DNA from: Synechococcus sp. BL107
GTDB lineage: Bacteria > Cyanobacteriota > Cyanobacteriia > PCC-6307 > Cyanobiaceae
Direction of reading: 5' to 3'
DNA: 64,000 nucleotides
Assembly: GCF_000153805.1 (NCBI RefSeq)
Contig: NZ_DS022298.1
Coordinates: 256,616 to 320,615, forward strand
The position numbers were made by a program, and so were the translations under genes. Of the stretch, positions 1-10,456 are shown one piece after another. Each line of letters begins with the position of its first letter. The first letter of the stretch is position 1. The notes beneath the pieces are model-generated. The model searched no databases, was not told the origin of the DNA, and worked only from the letters and a program-made list of their open reading frames with translations.

Positions 1-356
1 CCAGCAGCCTGATTTATGTGTTCTACGTACAGCACATTTTTGAAAATAGCTACGCCAATCCAAGCCAGGGATGGAGCCCAATGCGTGGTGCATTAGAAGG
101 TTCGAGCTTGCTCGTTCTCCCACCGATACTTCAATGGTTTACAGCCAGCATCGGATTCCACAACATCCATCATCTCTGCGAGCGCATTCCTAATTACAAT
201 TTAGAAGCCTGTCATCAGCAGAATCAGCACCTCTTACAAAATGTGCCGACGTTGACACTAGGAACCATGCTGCAATGCTCAAAATTCCTCTTGTGGGACC
301 CTGCCAAAATGAGCCTTGCTGAAATTCCATCTCAAGATAAACTGAGTGCGATTTAG
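1..356 (+). CDS. Fatty-acid desaturase, C-terminal fragment (5' end outside window)
   Basis: The reading frame is open to the left edge, so only the last ~118 residues are present. The fragment contains HNIHHLCERIPNY, which matches the third histidine box (HxxHH) of membrane fatty-acid desaturases, whose histidines bind the di-iron centre. An upstream stretch (ENSYANPSQGW) precedes a hydrophobic segment, as expected near the C-terminal end of the family. It should act in the membrane on acyl-lipid chains. The regiospecificity (delta-9, -12 or -15) cannot be told from this fragment. The GTG at 18 is internal rather than a start. An AT-rich gap of about 140 bases follows, with no clear terminator. 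Confidence 0.85.
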   Translation, partial: SSLIYVFYVQHIFENSYANPSQGWSPMRGALEGSSLLVLPPILQWFTASIGFHNIHHLCERIPNYNLEACHQQNQHLLQNVPTLTLGTMLQCSKFLLWDPAKMSLAEIPSQDKLSAI

Positions 357-496
357 AAATTTTGAGGGAATCTATTTCAATTAATATTTAGAAATTTCCC
401 CCTTACCTGAATTTAATTTATAGCAAAGTTACCAAAATACTATTCTATTATTAGGAGTCAATATTTCCCATATTTCCACACTAATCCACCTCCTAG

Positions 497-1432
497 ATGA
501 CCAAAAACTTTCCTTCAATTCAGGACACATGGGCATGGCAATCCCATCAAATTAGATGGTCACTGATGGGAGATCCAACGGCACCGACGGCGGTGATATT
601 GATCCATGGCTTTGGGGCCAACACCAACCACTGGCGCTTCAACCAACCAGTACTGGGAGCGCAAACTCCCACCTACGCCATTGATCTGCTCGGGTTCGGG
701 GGCAGTGATCAACCCAGGGCCCGACTAAAGGATGAACCCGTCACAGCCGACGCGGTGCATTACGGCTTTGATCTCTGGGGCCAGCAGGTAGCCGACTTCT
801 GCGAAGAAGTGATCGACAAACCTGTGTTGCTGATTGGCAACTCCATCGGTGGCGTCGTCGCCCTACGAGCCGCACAACTGCTGGGAAGCCGCTGCCGCGG
901 CGTGGTGCTGATCGATTGCGCCCAACGGTTAATGGACGACAAACAACTGGCCACGCAACCGGCCTGGATGGCCTGGATTCGACCCCTACTCAAAACGATG
1001 GTGCGTCAGCGCTGGCTGAGCACAGCCCTCTTCCGCAATGCCGCTCGACCCGGCGTAATCCGCAGTGTGCTGAAGCAGGCCTATCCCAGCGACGCCAACA
1101 TCGACGACGCGTTGGTGGACCTGCTGTTTCAACCAACCCAACGCGATGGAGCTGCCGAAGCCTTCCGCGGCTTTATCAACCTCTTCGACGACTATTTGGC
1201 CCCAGAGTTGATGCAGCACCTGTCAATTCCGGTAGATCTGATCTGGGGAGAAAAGGATCCTTGGGAACCCTTACTGGAAGCCCAACGTTGGTGCGACAGC
1301 ATCAACTGCGTGCGCTCGCTCACAGTGATTCCTGAGGCCGGGCATTGCCCTCATGACGAGGCACCGGACGCCACAAATGAAGCGTTGCTCAAAACATTGA
1401 TGACCTCTATGCCTCCACTGACGACGTCATGA
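497..1432 (+). CDS. Alpha/beta hydrolase fold protein
   Basis: A 311-residue protein with the alpha/beta hydrolase layout. An oxyanion-hole HGFGAN motif lies near residue 38, the nucleophile elbow GNSIGG near residue 117 places the catalytic Ser, an acid is likely in the GEKDPWEP region, and the C-terminal His sits in EAGHCPHDEAP. Such proteins are common in cyanobacteria as esterases, lipases or haloperoxidase-like enzymes. The substrate cannot be inferred. It starts with ATG after an AT-rich leader. Its 3' end overlaps the convergent sulfotransferase gene by 26 bases, so the two transcripts would be antisense at their tails. Confidence 0.85.
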   Translation: MTKNFPSIQDTWAWQSHQIRWSLMGDPTAPTAVILIHGFGANTNHWRFNQPVLGAQTPTYAIDLLGFGGSDQPRARLKDEPVTADAVHYGFDLWGQQVADFCEEVIDKPVLLIGNSIGGVVALRAAQLLGSRCRGVVLIDCAQRLMDDKQLATQPAWMAWIRPLLKTMVRQRWLSTALFRNAARPGVIRSVLKQAYPSDANIDDALVDLLFQPTQRDGAAEAFRGFINLFDDYLAPELMQHLSIPVDLIWGEKDPWEPLLEAQRWCDSINCVRSLTVIPEAGHCPHDEAPDATNEALLKTLMTSMPPLTTS

Positions 1433-2093
1433 CACGCCAAAACTGCTGATCACTGAGTGCCCCAAAACTCCAAAGTGCCGCAAGACATTGATAGTCTTCA
1501 ACGAGAAATCGCTTGAGATTGTTAACCGCTGCAGCATCAAGATCCTGGCCAATCGCCCGCTTGGATGCATTGCTGCGTTCTCGCACTTCGGCCGCATCAA
1601 CACCCAGGATCCTGGTGCAATCTGCAGCCAAGGTTTCCTGACACACCACTCCCAAAATATTGGTAGGGATGACAACAGCCAAAAGAGGTCGACAGTAAAA
1701 AGAGATCGACTCGCGCAAATGATGCACAACATGAAAATCTCTTGCGACAGCCTGATTAAGCCGCCCATCAGACCAATACAAAGAACGGGCCATTGTTCCC
1801 AAACTCTTATAAGTGCTTAAAACCTTTCTTTCACCAGGAAAGCGGCGCACCTGATCTGGCAACGCATCATCAACTACGAGTTTGTAGCGCCACTCGAATG
1901 CGGAGAAGGCCCTATCAATCGGATTGCGAAGGCAAAAAAGATAATCACAAGTCGAATCTACGACGACACCATTGATGTGAGATTCAAAGAAGGAAGAGTA
2001 TTTTTCACTGATAACAAGTGAACGAGGGAGGAGCTTTTCAACTGTTGATCCCCCGCACTTACCAATATGTACAAACTGCAATCGCCGCTTCAA
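1407..2093 (-). CDS. Sulfotransferase-like protein (P-loop PAPS-binding type)
   Basis: A 228-residue protein. The N-terminal HIGKCGGSTVEK is the 5'-phosphosulfate-binding P-loop seen in the HxPKCAGT group of sulfotransferases. CLRNPIDRAFSAFEW at ~residue 54 matches the 3'-phosphate-binding strand-helix (RxPxxRxxSxxE). This group transfers sulfate from PAPS to carbohydrate or other hydroxyl acceptors. The acceptor is unknown. It is the first of four sulfotransferase-like genes in the window. It is monocistronic and convergent with the hydrolase to its left. The gene is somewhat less GC-rich than the neighbouring sigma-factor gene. Confidence 0.75.
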   Translation of the reverse strand: MKRRLQFVHIGKCGGSTVEKLLPRSLVISEKYSSFFESHINGVVVDSTCDYLFCLRNPIDRAFSAFEWRYKLVVDDALPDQVRRFPGERKVLSTYKSLGTMARSLYWSDGRLNQAVARDFHVVHHLRESISFYCRPLLAVVIPTNILGVVCQETLAADCTRILGVDAAEVRERSNASKRAIGQDLDAAAVNNLKRFLVEDYQCLAALWSFGALSDQQFWRVMTSSVEA

Positions 2094-2131
2094 AGCATGA
2101 GCCAGATATCTGGCCCAAGCTTAAAGAGGCT

Positions 2132-3130
2132 TCAGCAAGCGACATAGGCCTCCACCTGATCACTCACCCGACGTAAACCGGCCAAGCCATCACGTTCGAG
2201 GTTGCGAACACGATCGCGGCTCATCCCAAGGATGCGGCCGATACCCGTCAGGCTCATTGGGTCTTCACCATCCATCCCGAAGCGCATGCGCAGCACTTGT
2301 TCCTGGAGATGGGGTAGCTGGCCCAGCAAGCTGCGCAAATCGCCCTTGAGGCAATCCTCTTCCACTTGATCGCTGGGGAGCTCATTATCTCCGGAAAGAA
2401 GCTCCAACAATTCAGTATCGTCACCGTCACCCACCTTCATCTCCAGGCTCACAGGCTGACGGGCACGGCACATCAAATCTTTGACTTCGTCTTCAGGCAG
2501 ATCGACAAATTGGGCAAGCTCCGTCACGGTGGGGGTGCGACCCAACTCTTGACTGAGCTCACGCTGGCCCTTCTTGAGCTTGTTCAGCATCTCGGTGATG
2601 TGAATCGGCAGGCGGATCGTGCGGCTTTTCTCTGCGATGGCACGGGTGATGCCCTGACGAATCCACCAGTAGGCGTAGGTAGAAAACTTGTAACCGCGGG
2701 TGGGGTCAAACTTTTCAACGCCGCGAACCAGACCAATAGTGCCTTCCTGGATCAGATCCAGAAGTTCCATATTCCGTTTGGTGTATTTCTTGGCAACGCT
2801 CACAACGAGACGAAGATTGGCCGCCACCATCCGCTCCTTGGCGCGATGACCCTGCTGCAACTTCCGCTTGAGCTGAACAGTGCTGAGTTCAGCAGCCTTG
2901 GCGAGTTGATCGCGGGCGGGCTTGGCTCCATCCCTGCTCTCCAACTCGGCCTCAAGAGTTTCGATCTCCATCAGCTGCTGAACCTGACGACCAAGGGTGA
3001 TTTCTTGCTCATGGGTGAGCAAGGGCACTCGTCCAATATCCCGGAGATACGAACGCACCAGATCGACGTCAACACTGACGGTTCGGGTAGAAGTTGCTGG
3101 TTTTGAAGCAGCGGTAGCGACGGGTGCCAT
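2132..3130 (-). CDS. Group 2 RNA polymerase sigma factor (sigma-70 family)
   Basis: A sigma-70 protein of about 332 residues. It has region 1.2 (VRSYLRDIGRVPLLTHEQEI), a complete region 2 with the core-binding and -10-recognition helix (FDPTRGYKFSTYAYWWIRQ), region 3, and a C-terminal region 4.2 helix-turn-helix (GMSRDRVRNLERDGL). It lacks the long N-terminal region 1.1 of the principal sigma, so it is a group 2 (RpoD-like, non-essential) factor of the type cyanobacteria have in several copies. The ATG at 3130 (MAPVATAA) is preferred. An in-frame upstream start at 3178 would add 16 residues unlike the family. Confidence 0.9.
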   Translation of the reverse strand: MAPVATAASKPATSTRTVSVDVDLVRSYLRDIGRVPLLTHEQEITLGRQVQQLMEIETLEAELESRDGAKPARDQLAKAAELSTVQLKRKLQQGHRAKERMVAANLRLVVSVAKKYTKRNMELLDLIQEGTIGLVRGVEKFDPTRGYKFSTYAYWWIRQGITRAIAEKSRTIRLPIHITEMLNKLKKGQRELSQELGRTPTVTELAQFVDLPEDEVKDLMCRARQPVSLEMKVGDGDDTELLELLSGDNELPSDQVEEDCLKGDLRSLLGQLPHLQEQVLRMRFGMDGEDPMSLTGIGRILGMSRDRVRNLERDGLAGLRRVSDQVEAYVAC

Positions 3131-3182
3131 GGCGCTTCGTTGAGTTATGTAAAGCGTACCCCTAAGAAACGTAAACAAGCTC

Positions 3183-4643
3183 TCAGAAAGCAGAAGCCGC
3201 CAAGAATTGGGTAGAAATACCTGCTGCCTGACCCAGCTGCGGCAGGTTCAGCAGCAGCCACTGCGCCGTTTTCAAATAAATGAGCGTCCCGGCCACGTCG
3301 GTACACGTGGTGATGAACGGTGTGGACATCAGGGCTGGATCCAGGCCCATCCGGTCGAACAACAGCGGAAACGCCGCTCCAGCCGTTGCCGCCAGGGTGG
3401 TAATCGCCAGCAAGCTGATCCCCACCGACACCCCCACCAAGGCGCCCCCACCACGCCACCAGGCAAAGGGCAGCACCACAATCATCATCAATACCCCGAG
3501 AACGGCACCGGCCATCGCTTCCCGCAGCACCGCTTGCAGAGGCTTCAAAACCGAAATGCTTTGGGTGCTCAATCCACGGATCACCACGGTGGAACTCTGG
3601 GCACCGACATTGCCACCGGTGCCTCCCAATAAAGGAATGAACGCTGCCAAGAGCACCACTTGCTTCAGCACGGCCTCATTCGCTGCAATCACCTCCGAGG
3701 TGAAGAAACTCGCCACCACGAGCACCGACAGCCAAACAATCCGGCGGCGGGCGACGGTAAACAAGTTGCTGCTGAAGTAATCGTCTTCGTCGCCAGCTTG
3801 CACAGCACCAGCGGCGTAGAGGTCGCGGGTGGCCTCCTGCTCAATCACGTCGATCACGTCATCAACGGTGACGATGCCCACCAAGCGCTGCTCTGAATCC
3901 ACCACAGGCACAGCCAAAAAGTCGTAGCGCTGAATCGTGCGAGCCACCTTTTCTTGGTCGGTGTCGGTGGAAACGCTGAGCACATCACCCGTCATCACAT
4001 CACCAATGCGCGCCTTCAAATCCGCCGTCACCAAATCCCTGAGGGAGAGGATCCCCGTGAGGCAGCGTTCTGCATCGGTGACGTATAGGGAATAAATGGT
4101 TTCGGTGTCGCGAGCGCGACGACGCACGATCTCCAACGCTGTGGCAGCGGTTTGGTTCTCCTTGAGAGCGATGTATTCCGTCGTCATCAAACGACCAGCC
4201 GTTTCCGCCTCGTAGCCGAGCAATTGGGCTGTAACCCTGCGCTCTTCCGGGCTGAGCTCACTCAAGAGCTGACGAACCACTTTGGCGGGCAGCTCCTCCA
4301 ACAACCGTGCCCGGTCGTCTGGAGACATCTCCTCGACCACCTCGCGCATCTCACCGGAGCGCAACAGGCGCAATAGGCTCTGCTGGGTTGCGCTGTCGAG
4401 ATATTCATAAACACTGATTGCCTCATCCTTCCCGAGGAAACGAAACGCAAGGGCCTGAAGGTTGGTGGGCAAATTGCCGATCGCCTCAGCGATATCCACC
4501 GGCTGCACCGGCTTCAACAACAGCTTCACCGCGTCGTAGTTCCCGACAGACAGCATCGACTCCAGTTGTTGGCTGACCACTTCCGCCACCAACTCGAGCT
4601 CAACCGTGACGTTGCCGGCTTCGTGCCCCGCTGCCTCCGTCAT
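3183..4643 (-). CDS. mgtE: Magnesium transporter MgtE
   Basis: 486 residues with the full MgtE architecture: an N-terminal superhelical domain (about 1-145, rich in LxxLP and LL repeats), a CBS-domain pair (about 146-270, including VPVVDSEQRLVGIVTVDDV), then about five membrane segments from ~300 to the end. The CGxxGGN-type pore region is represented by LLGGTGGNVGAQSST in the second half of the membrane domain. MgtE is a Mg2+-gated Mg2+ channel of the plasma membrane. The CBS and N domains sense cytosolic Mg2+ and close the pore. The gene lies just upstream of the sigma factor on the same strand. Confidence 0.95.
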   Translation of the reverse strand: MTEAAGHEAGNVTVELELVAEVVSQQLESMLSVGNYDAVKLLLKPVQPVDIAEAIGNLPTNLQALAFRFLGKDEAISVYEYLDSATQQSLLRLLRSGEMREVVEEMSPDDRARLLEELPAKVVRQLLSELSPEERRVTAQLLGYEAETAGRLMTTEYIALKENQTAATALEIVRRRARDTETIYSLYVTDAERCLTGILSLRDLVTADLKARIGDVMTGDVLSVSTDTDQEKVARTIQRYDFLAVPVVDSEQRLVGIVTVDDVIDVIEQEATRDLYAAGAVQAGDEDDYFSSNLFTVARRRIVWLSVLVVASFFTSEVIAANEAVLKQVVLLAAFIPLLGGTGGNVGAQSSTVVIRGLSTQSISVLKPLQAVLREAMAGAVLGVLMMIVVLPFAWWRGGGALVGVSVGISLLAITTLAATAGAAFPLLFDRMGLDPALMSTPFITTCTDVAGTLIYLKTAQWLLLNLPQLGQAAGISTQFLAASAF

Positions 4644-4713
4644 GCTTCTCCGGCCGGGATTTCAAGTATGGCCGTTCATGCCGGTTAATCTTTCGAAATA
4701 TCCGGCTTTAGGC

Positions 4714-5187
4714 ATGACGATCAACATCAGTGGTGTTTCCGTAACGTCCCCAGACGGCTCCACCAAATCTCTCGGCGACTACGCGGGGAAGGTGCTGCTG
4801 ATCGTAAATGTGGCCAGCAAATGTGGTTTCACCAAGCAGTACGCCGGGCTTCAAGCACTGAATGAGGCCTATGCCGACAAGGGATTGGCTGTGCTTGGTT
4901 TCCCTTGCAACGATTTCGGCGCTCAGGAACCAGGAACGTTGGATGAAATCAAGAGCTTCTGTTCCGCCACCTACGGCGCAGACTTTGAACTCTTCGACAA
5001 AGTGAACGCGAAGGGAAGCACCACAGAGCCTTACACCACTCTGAACAAGACTGAACCCGCCGGAGATGTGGCCTGGAATTTTGAAAAGTTCTTGGTGGGC
5101 AAAGACGGAACGGTGATTGCCCGTTACAAGAGTGATGCCACCCCCGAGGCGCTTAAGGCTCCGATCGAGGCGGCGTTGGCCGCCTAA
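4714..5187 (+). CDS. Glutathione peroxidase family protein
   Basis: 157 residues, usual length for non-animal glutathione peroxidases. The peroxidatic residue is Cys, in NVASKCGFTKQY. The FPCNDFGAQEPG motif carries the conserved Gln, and WNFEKFLVGKDG near the end carries the conserved Trp and Asn. Cyanobacterial members reduce lipid hydroperoxides and may use NADPH or thioredoxin rather than glutathione. The ATG at 4714 (MTINISGV) is chosen over an upstream in-frame start at 4606, because the extra 36 residues are unlike the family and would overlap mgtE. The 3' end overlaps the convergent crcB gene by 35 bases. Confidence 0.92.
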   Translation: MTINISGVSVTSPDGSTKSLGDYAGKVLLIVNVASKCGFTKQYAGLQALNEAYADKGLAVLGFPCNDFGAQEPGTLDEIKSFCSATYGADFELFDKVNAKGSTTEPYTTLNKTEPAGDVAWNFEKFLVGKDGTVIARYKSDATPEALKAPIEAALAA

Positions 5188-5551
5188 CCCTCTGGCCAAC
5201 CCACAACCCAAGGGCTGCGGCGCCCAGTCCCAGCCCAAGGGTGAGACAGATGAGGCCTGAGGCCTCAAGAATCTTTCCAGCGCTGATCAATTGCATCGCC
5301 TCCAACATCCAGCTGCTGAAGGTGGTGAGGGATCCACAGAAACCAATCCCAATCAAGAGCTGACGACGTGGCGCTGCGGGCAAGCCGGCGAGCAAGCCGA
5401 GCAATGCAGCACCCAGCACATTCACCAGCAGATGGTGATCGGAGCCATGGAGCGCCACCTGCCAACGCAGTAGCGCTCCAGGAACAGCGCCAAGGGCCAC
5501 CAGGAACAACTCCTGCAGTTCTGCAGTTAACGAACGCTGCTGCTCAGGCAT
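5153..5551 (-). CDS. crcB: Fluoride channel CrcB/Fluc, second gene of a tandem pair
   Basis: 132 residues if started at the ATG at 5551 (MPEQQ). The protein has four hydrophobic segments and the Fluc signature [12 protein letters not shown]. The conserved Asn sits in [12 protein letters not shown]. It forms a small membrane channel that expels fluoride. Its start overlaps the stop of the upstream crcB gene by 8 bases, so translation is probably coupled. Its sequence differs strongly from the partner, as expected if the two form a hetero-dimer with opposite topologies. Confidence 0.88.
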   Translation of the reverse strand: MPEQQRSLTAELQELFLVALGAVPGALLRWQVALHGSDHHLLVNVLGAALLGLLAGLPAAPRRQLLIGIGFCGSLTTFSSWMLEAMQLISAGKILEASGLICLTLGLGLGAAALGLWVGQRVRRPTPPRSEP

Positions 5552-5972
5552 AGCTCCCCAGGCCGTAACCAGCCCCTGCTGCGCACAGACCAAACACAAT
5601 CGAAGTCAGCGCTAAAACAAGCGACACGAAGGGGCGACCAGACCGCAATTCATTGAGAAGCTCCACGGCAAAAGTGGAGAAGGTGCTGAGGCTTCCAAAA
5701 AATCCCACCCCGATCAACATCGCAAGGCGTGGGTTGGCACTGCAGCTTTGAACAAGCGCCAACACCAAGCCCAAGCCGAAGCAGGCGATTACATTCACGA
5801 CAAACGTGCCCCAGTGCTTTTTGGGCACCATCGGCTCGAAGTGATTGACCGTTTTTAGGCGCAGCCAGGCACCGGGGATCGCCCCGAATCCGACCAGCAG
5901 CGCTTCAAGCGCGGAGCCAGCCACGGGGTTGATCCTCACCAAGTGGTTGGACGTGCAGCCAGTCATTGCCAT
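5544..5972 (-). CDS. crcB: Fluoride channel CrcB/Fluc, first gene of a tandem pair
   Basis: A Fluc/CrcB protein with [14 protein letters not shown], the conserved pore motif, and [12 protein letters not shown] carrying the Asn. It has four membrane segments. As listed it has 142 residues and overlaps the end of the upstream SH3-like gene by 68 bases. A GTG at about 5924 preceded by an AGGA-like site would shorten it by 16 residues and reduce the overlap to 20 bases, and may be the true start. With the following crcB it makes a paired-Fluc locus downstream of gyrB. Confidence 0.85.
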   Translation of the reverse strand: MAMTGCTSNHLVRINPVAGSALEALLVGFGAIPGAWLRLKTVNHFEPMVPKKHWGTFVVNVIACFGLGLVLALVQSCSANPRLAMLIGVGFFGSLSTFSTFAVELLNELRSGRPFVSLVLALTSIVFGLCAAGAGYGLGSYA

Positions 5973-6212
5973 CCGCCGCCGACCAGCGCCGTAGCAAACG
6001 CAGTGAGGTTCCAGCCCTCAGGGTGCTGAGACGCGGCGCTACAGCCATCGGACTCAAACGCAGGGGCGCATCAGACGCCACGTGCAGATGACCACCAACA
6101 CCGACGCGACGTCGCACTTGCGGTTGCCGAAAATCTGCACCACCGGCTGGCATGGCTGCTGGGGCCATCAAGGCCACTCCCAGCAGCCAACTCCATCGCA
6201 ACATCGGACCCA

Positions 6213-6213
<1 letters not shown>
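5905..6213 (-). CDS. Small secreted SH3-like domain protein
   Basis: 102 residues. The N-terminus ([23 protein letters not shown]) is a clear signal peptide. The rest contains a short bacterial SH3-like pattern ([17 protein letters not shown], then [13 protein letters not shown], then DWLHVQPLG and RGWLRA), like the domains that bind peptidoglycan or proteins in the periplasm. Its ATG at 6213 shares a base with the gyrB stop (TGATG), so it is translationally coupled to gyrB. No specific function can be given. Confidence 0.6.
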
Positions 6214-8180
<1,967 letters not shown>

Positions 8181-8338
8181 TCAGAAGCTCTCAAGTCAGG
8201 AAACTGGGTTCTATGGGGCCGCAACGGGTCTGAACCACGATCTGACATTCTCAATTTTACACCGGGTGTCTACAGCGTCCTGCAGAGGCCTCTGAAGCGC
8301 TATCTCCAACTGGCCTCCACCCCCTTTGATCTGCGGCG

Positions 8339-9235
8339 ATGTCCACACAACCACTCGTGATCACCTTGCTAGGGCCCACCGCCAGCGGCAAAACCGCCCT
8401 CGCCCTTGAGCTGGCCGAACGGCTCGAACTGCCGGTGATCAACGTGGATTCCCGCCAGCTGTATCGGGAGATGGACGTGGGCACCGCCAAACCCACCGCC
8501 GAACAACAGGCCCGGGTAACGCACCACCTACTCGACCTGCGCAATCCCAACCAGCCGATCACGCTGCAGGAATTTCAAGCGGAGGCCACGTCCTGCATTG
8601 AACGTGAACTATCTGAACGGGGCGTCGCCCTACTCGTGGGCGGCAGCGGTTTGTACCTGAAAGCTTTAACGAGCGGTCTCAAACCGCCGGCCGTAGGTCC
8701 ACAACCCGAGCTGCGCAAGCAGTTCAGTGCTATGGGACAGGCCATCTGCCATCCGCTCTTGGCCGCCGCTGATCCAATCGCCGCAGCCAAAATTTCCCCT
8801 GCGGATGCGGTCCGCACCCAACGCGCTTTGGAGGTGCTGTACGCCTCAGGCCAACCGATGAGTGGCCAGGCCAGCGTGGAGCCTCCCCCCTGGCGAATTT
8901 TGGAGTTAGGGCTCGATCCCAGCAACCTGCGGCAACGGATCAACCAACGCACCGAACAGCTGTATCAGGACGGCCTGGTGGAGGAGACCCAACGCTTGGC
9001 CGACCGCTACGGAGCCGACTTACCGCTGCTGCAAACGATCGGCTACGCAGAAGCACTGCAAATCAACGATGGATCGATCACACGGGCATCGGCGATCGCC
9101 ACAACCTGCCAGCGCACGCGGCAATTCGCCAAACGTCAACGCACCTGGTTTCGGCGACAACACACTCCCCAATGGCTCAGCGAACAGGATCTGTTAACGG
9201 AAGCGATGACGCTGATCGAACAACACCTAGGCTGA
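8339..9235 (+). CDS. miaA: tRNA dimethylallyltransferase
   Basis: 298 residues. The P-loop GPTASGKT is at residues 12-19, followed by the substrate-binding [19 protein letters not shown] region and [10 protein letters not shown], both typical of MiaA. The C-terminal [13 protein letters not shown] motif is also diagnostic. The enzyme transfers a dimethylallyl group to N6 of A37 in tRNAs reading UNN codons. It is divergent from gyrB. It ends 56 bases before infC, with which it may be co-transcribed. Confidence 0.97.
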   Translation: MSTQPLVITLLGPTASGKTALALELAERLELPVINVDSRQLYREMDVGTAKPTAEQQARVTHHLLDLRNPNQPITLQEFQAEATSCIERELSERGVALLVGGSGLYLKALTSGLKPPAVGPQPELRKQFSAMGQAICHPLLAAADPIAAAKISPADAVRTQRALEVLYASGQPMSGQASVEPPPWRILELGLDPSNLRQRINQRTEQLYQDGLVEETQRLADRYGADLPLLQTIGYAEALQINDGSITRASAIATTCQRTRQFAKRQRTWFRRQHTPQWLSEQDLLTEAMTLIEQHLG

Positions 9236-9240
9236 TCCAA

Positions 9241-9269
9241 GCAGACGTTGTGTTTTTAGTGTTGTCTGC
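9241..9269 (+). promoter_or_regulatory. Small stem-loop between miaA and infC
   Basis: gcagac at 9241-9246 pairs with gtctgc at 9264-9269 around a T-rich 17-base loop, starting five bases after the miaA stop and 22 bases before infC. No T-run follows, so it is not a standard terminator. It could be a leader structure of infC or a chance hairpin. Confidence 0.25.
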
Positions 9270-9291
9270 ACCTGTTCCCTTTTCCCTCTGA

Positions 9292-9945
9292 ATGGCTCCA
9301 CGTCCCCGTTTTGACCGTCGCGCTCCAGTAAGGGAGCTTCCAAACATCAATGACCGAATCAGTTACCCCCAGTTGCGGGTTGTTGATTCAGACGGCAGCC
9401 AACTCGGAGTGATCAGTCGGGAAGACGCGCTGGAAGTGGCCAAAGAGCGCGAATTGGATCTGGTGCTGGTGAGTGAAAAAGCCGATCCGCCGGTGTGCCG
9501 GATCATGGACTACGGCAAATTCAAATTTGAGCAAGAAAAGAAAGCCAAAGAAGCCAAGAAGAAGTCGCACCAGACCGAAGTTAAAGAAGTGAAAATGCGA
9601 TACAAGATCGATTCGCACGATTACGACGTGCGTATCGGCCAAGCACAACGCTTCCTCAAAGCCGGCGACAAGGTGAAGTGCACCGTGATTTTCCGTGGCC
9701 GGGAAATTCAGCACACCGCCCTAGCCGAGGTTTTGTTGCGGCGCATGGCGAAAGACTTGGAAGAAAAGGCGGAAATCCAGCAATCCCCCAAGCGAGAGGG
9801 ACGCAACATGATCATGTTTCTGACGCCTCGTAAGACCCCCCTCCTGAAAAAAGACGACAAGGATTCGAGCGTGCACCAAGCGATCCGCACCATCCCTGCA
9901 CCTCCACGGTCCACCGCCACCAAGGTGGCGGCCCCCCAGGCCTAA
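9292..9945 (+). CDS. infC: Translation initiation factor IF-3
   Basis: 217 residues. The N-terminal domain has [20 protein letters not shown]. The lysine-rich linker ([12 protein letters not shown]) follows, then the C-terminal domain with [17 protein letters not shown] and [12 protein letters not shown]. The C-terminal tail after about residue 178 is longer and more Pro/Ala/Thr-rich than in enterobacterial IF-3. The start at ATG 9292 ([10 protein letters not shown]) gives a normal length. An alternative non-ATG start cannot be excluded because infC often uses rare codons. It is not next to rpmI-rplT, which lie about 53 kb away. Confidence 0.96.
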   Translation: MAPRPRFDRRAPVRELPNINDRISYPQLRVVDSDGSQLGVISREDALEVAKERELDLVLVSEKADPPVCRIMDYGKFKFEQEKKAKEAKKKSHQTEVKEVKMRYKIDSHDYDVRIGQAQRFLKAGDKVKCTVIFRGREIQHTALAEVLLRRMAKDLEEKAEIQQSPKREGRNMIMFLTPRKTPLLKKDDKDSSVHQAIRTIPAPPRSTATKVAAPQA

Positions 9946-9968
9946 TTAACCCTCGAGCAAAAGTTGCC

Positions 9969-9993
9969 AACCCTGGGATGAGTCCTCAGGGTT
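9969..9993 (+). terminator. Possible stem-loop downstream of infC
   Basis: aaccctg (9969-9975) and cagggtt (9987-9993) form a 7-bp stem with an 11-base loop, 24 bases after the infC stop. There is no T-tract, so termination activity is uncertain. Confidence 0.3.
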
Positions 9994-10065
9994 AATGCTG
10001 CTGCGCTCCTCACCCCTCAAGCCGTAGTCGGAGCCGTTGAGTTCGATTGATCTGATCGGCAGTTA

Positions 10066-10378
10066 TTCATAGCCCCTCTGTGGCGTCGACCCTCAGACAG
10101 ATCCTGGTCCAAATAGGACAAATCGAGCCCAGGCGCCGTTCTTGCAATAACTGCATCGACCGAGCCGGTATTCCAGAGGCCGCAAGCCGATTGACAACGC
10201 TGCGCACCCAGCCATTCACGCCAGATGCCTCAGGTAGCACGATAGCTACACGTGATTGAGTAAATATATCTCCTATATCGTCCAAGCTTGAAGCGGTGGG
10301 CGACCACCAACAGCGAAGTGGCACAGCTCCTGAGCTCAAATCGACCCAGTCGCCGCTTGGAGAGTTGGAGATTGTCAC
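10066..10378 (-). pseudogene. Dienelactone hydrolase family remnant (frameshifted and truncated)
   Basis: A GTG at about 10378 opens a frame reading WVDLSSGAVPLRCWW, then VAIVLPEASGVNGWVRSVV and NRLAASGIPARSMQLL. This resembles the N-terminal third of dienelactone hydrolase family proteins (VLPExFGVNxWxRxxADRLAAxGIPA). Near 10145-10155 the homology jumps frame: the next frame reads ARTAPGLDLSYLDQDLSEGR, the expected continuation. Similarity fades after RRHRGAM (about 10070). The Cys-nucleophile half of the enzyme is missing. The region between infC and the GntR gene therefore holds a decayed gene rather than nothing. Family assignment is from memory of the conserved pattern, not from a search. 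Confidence 0.6.
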
Positions 10379-10456
10379 AGGCTCTCGGACACACAAGCAA
10401 TTGTCACCAGCGGATTCGCTCCGTATGGTGGCCGCATTACAACCTGGCCCACCGGC

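Noticed and set aside
2366-3106. 246-residue plus-strand ORF inside the sigma-factor gene
   Set aside because: It is antisense to a well-conserved sigma-70 gene and has no family features.
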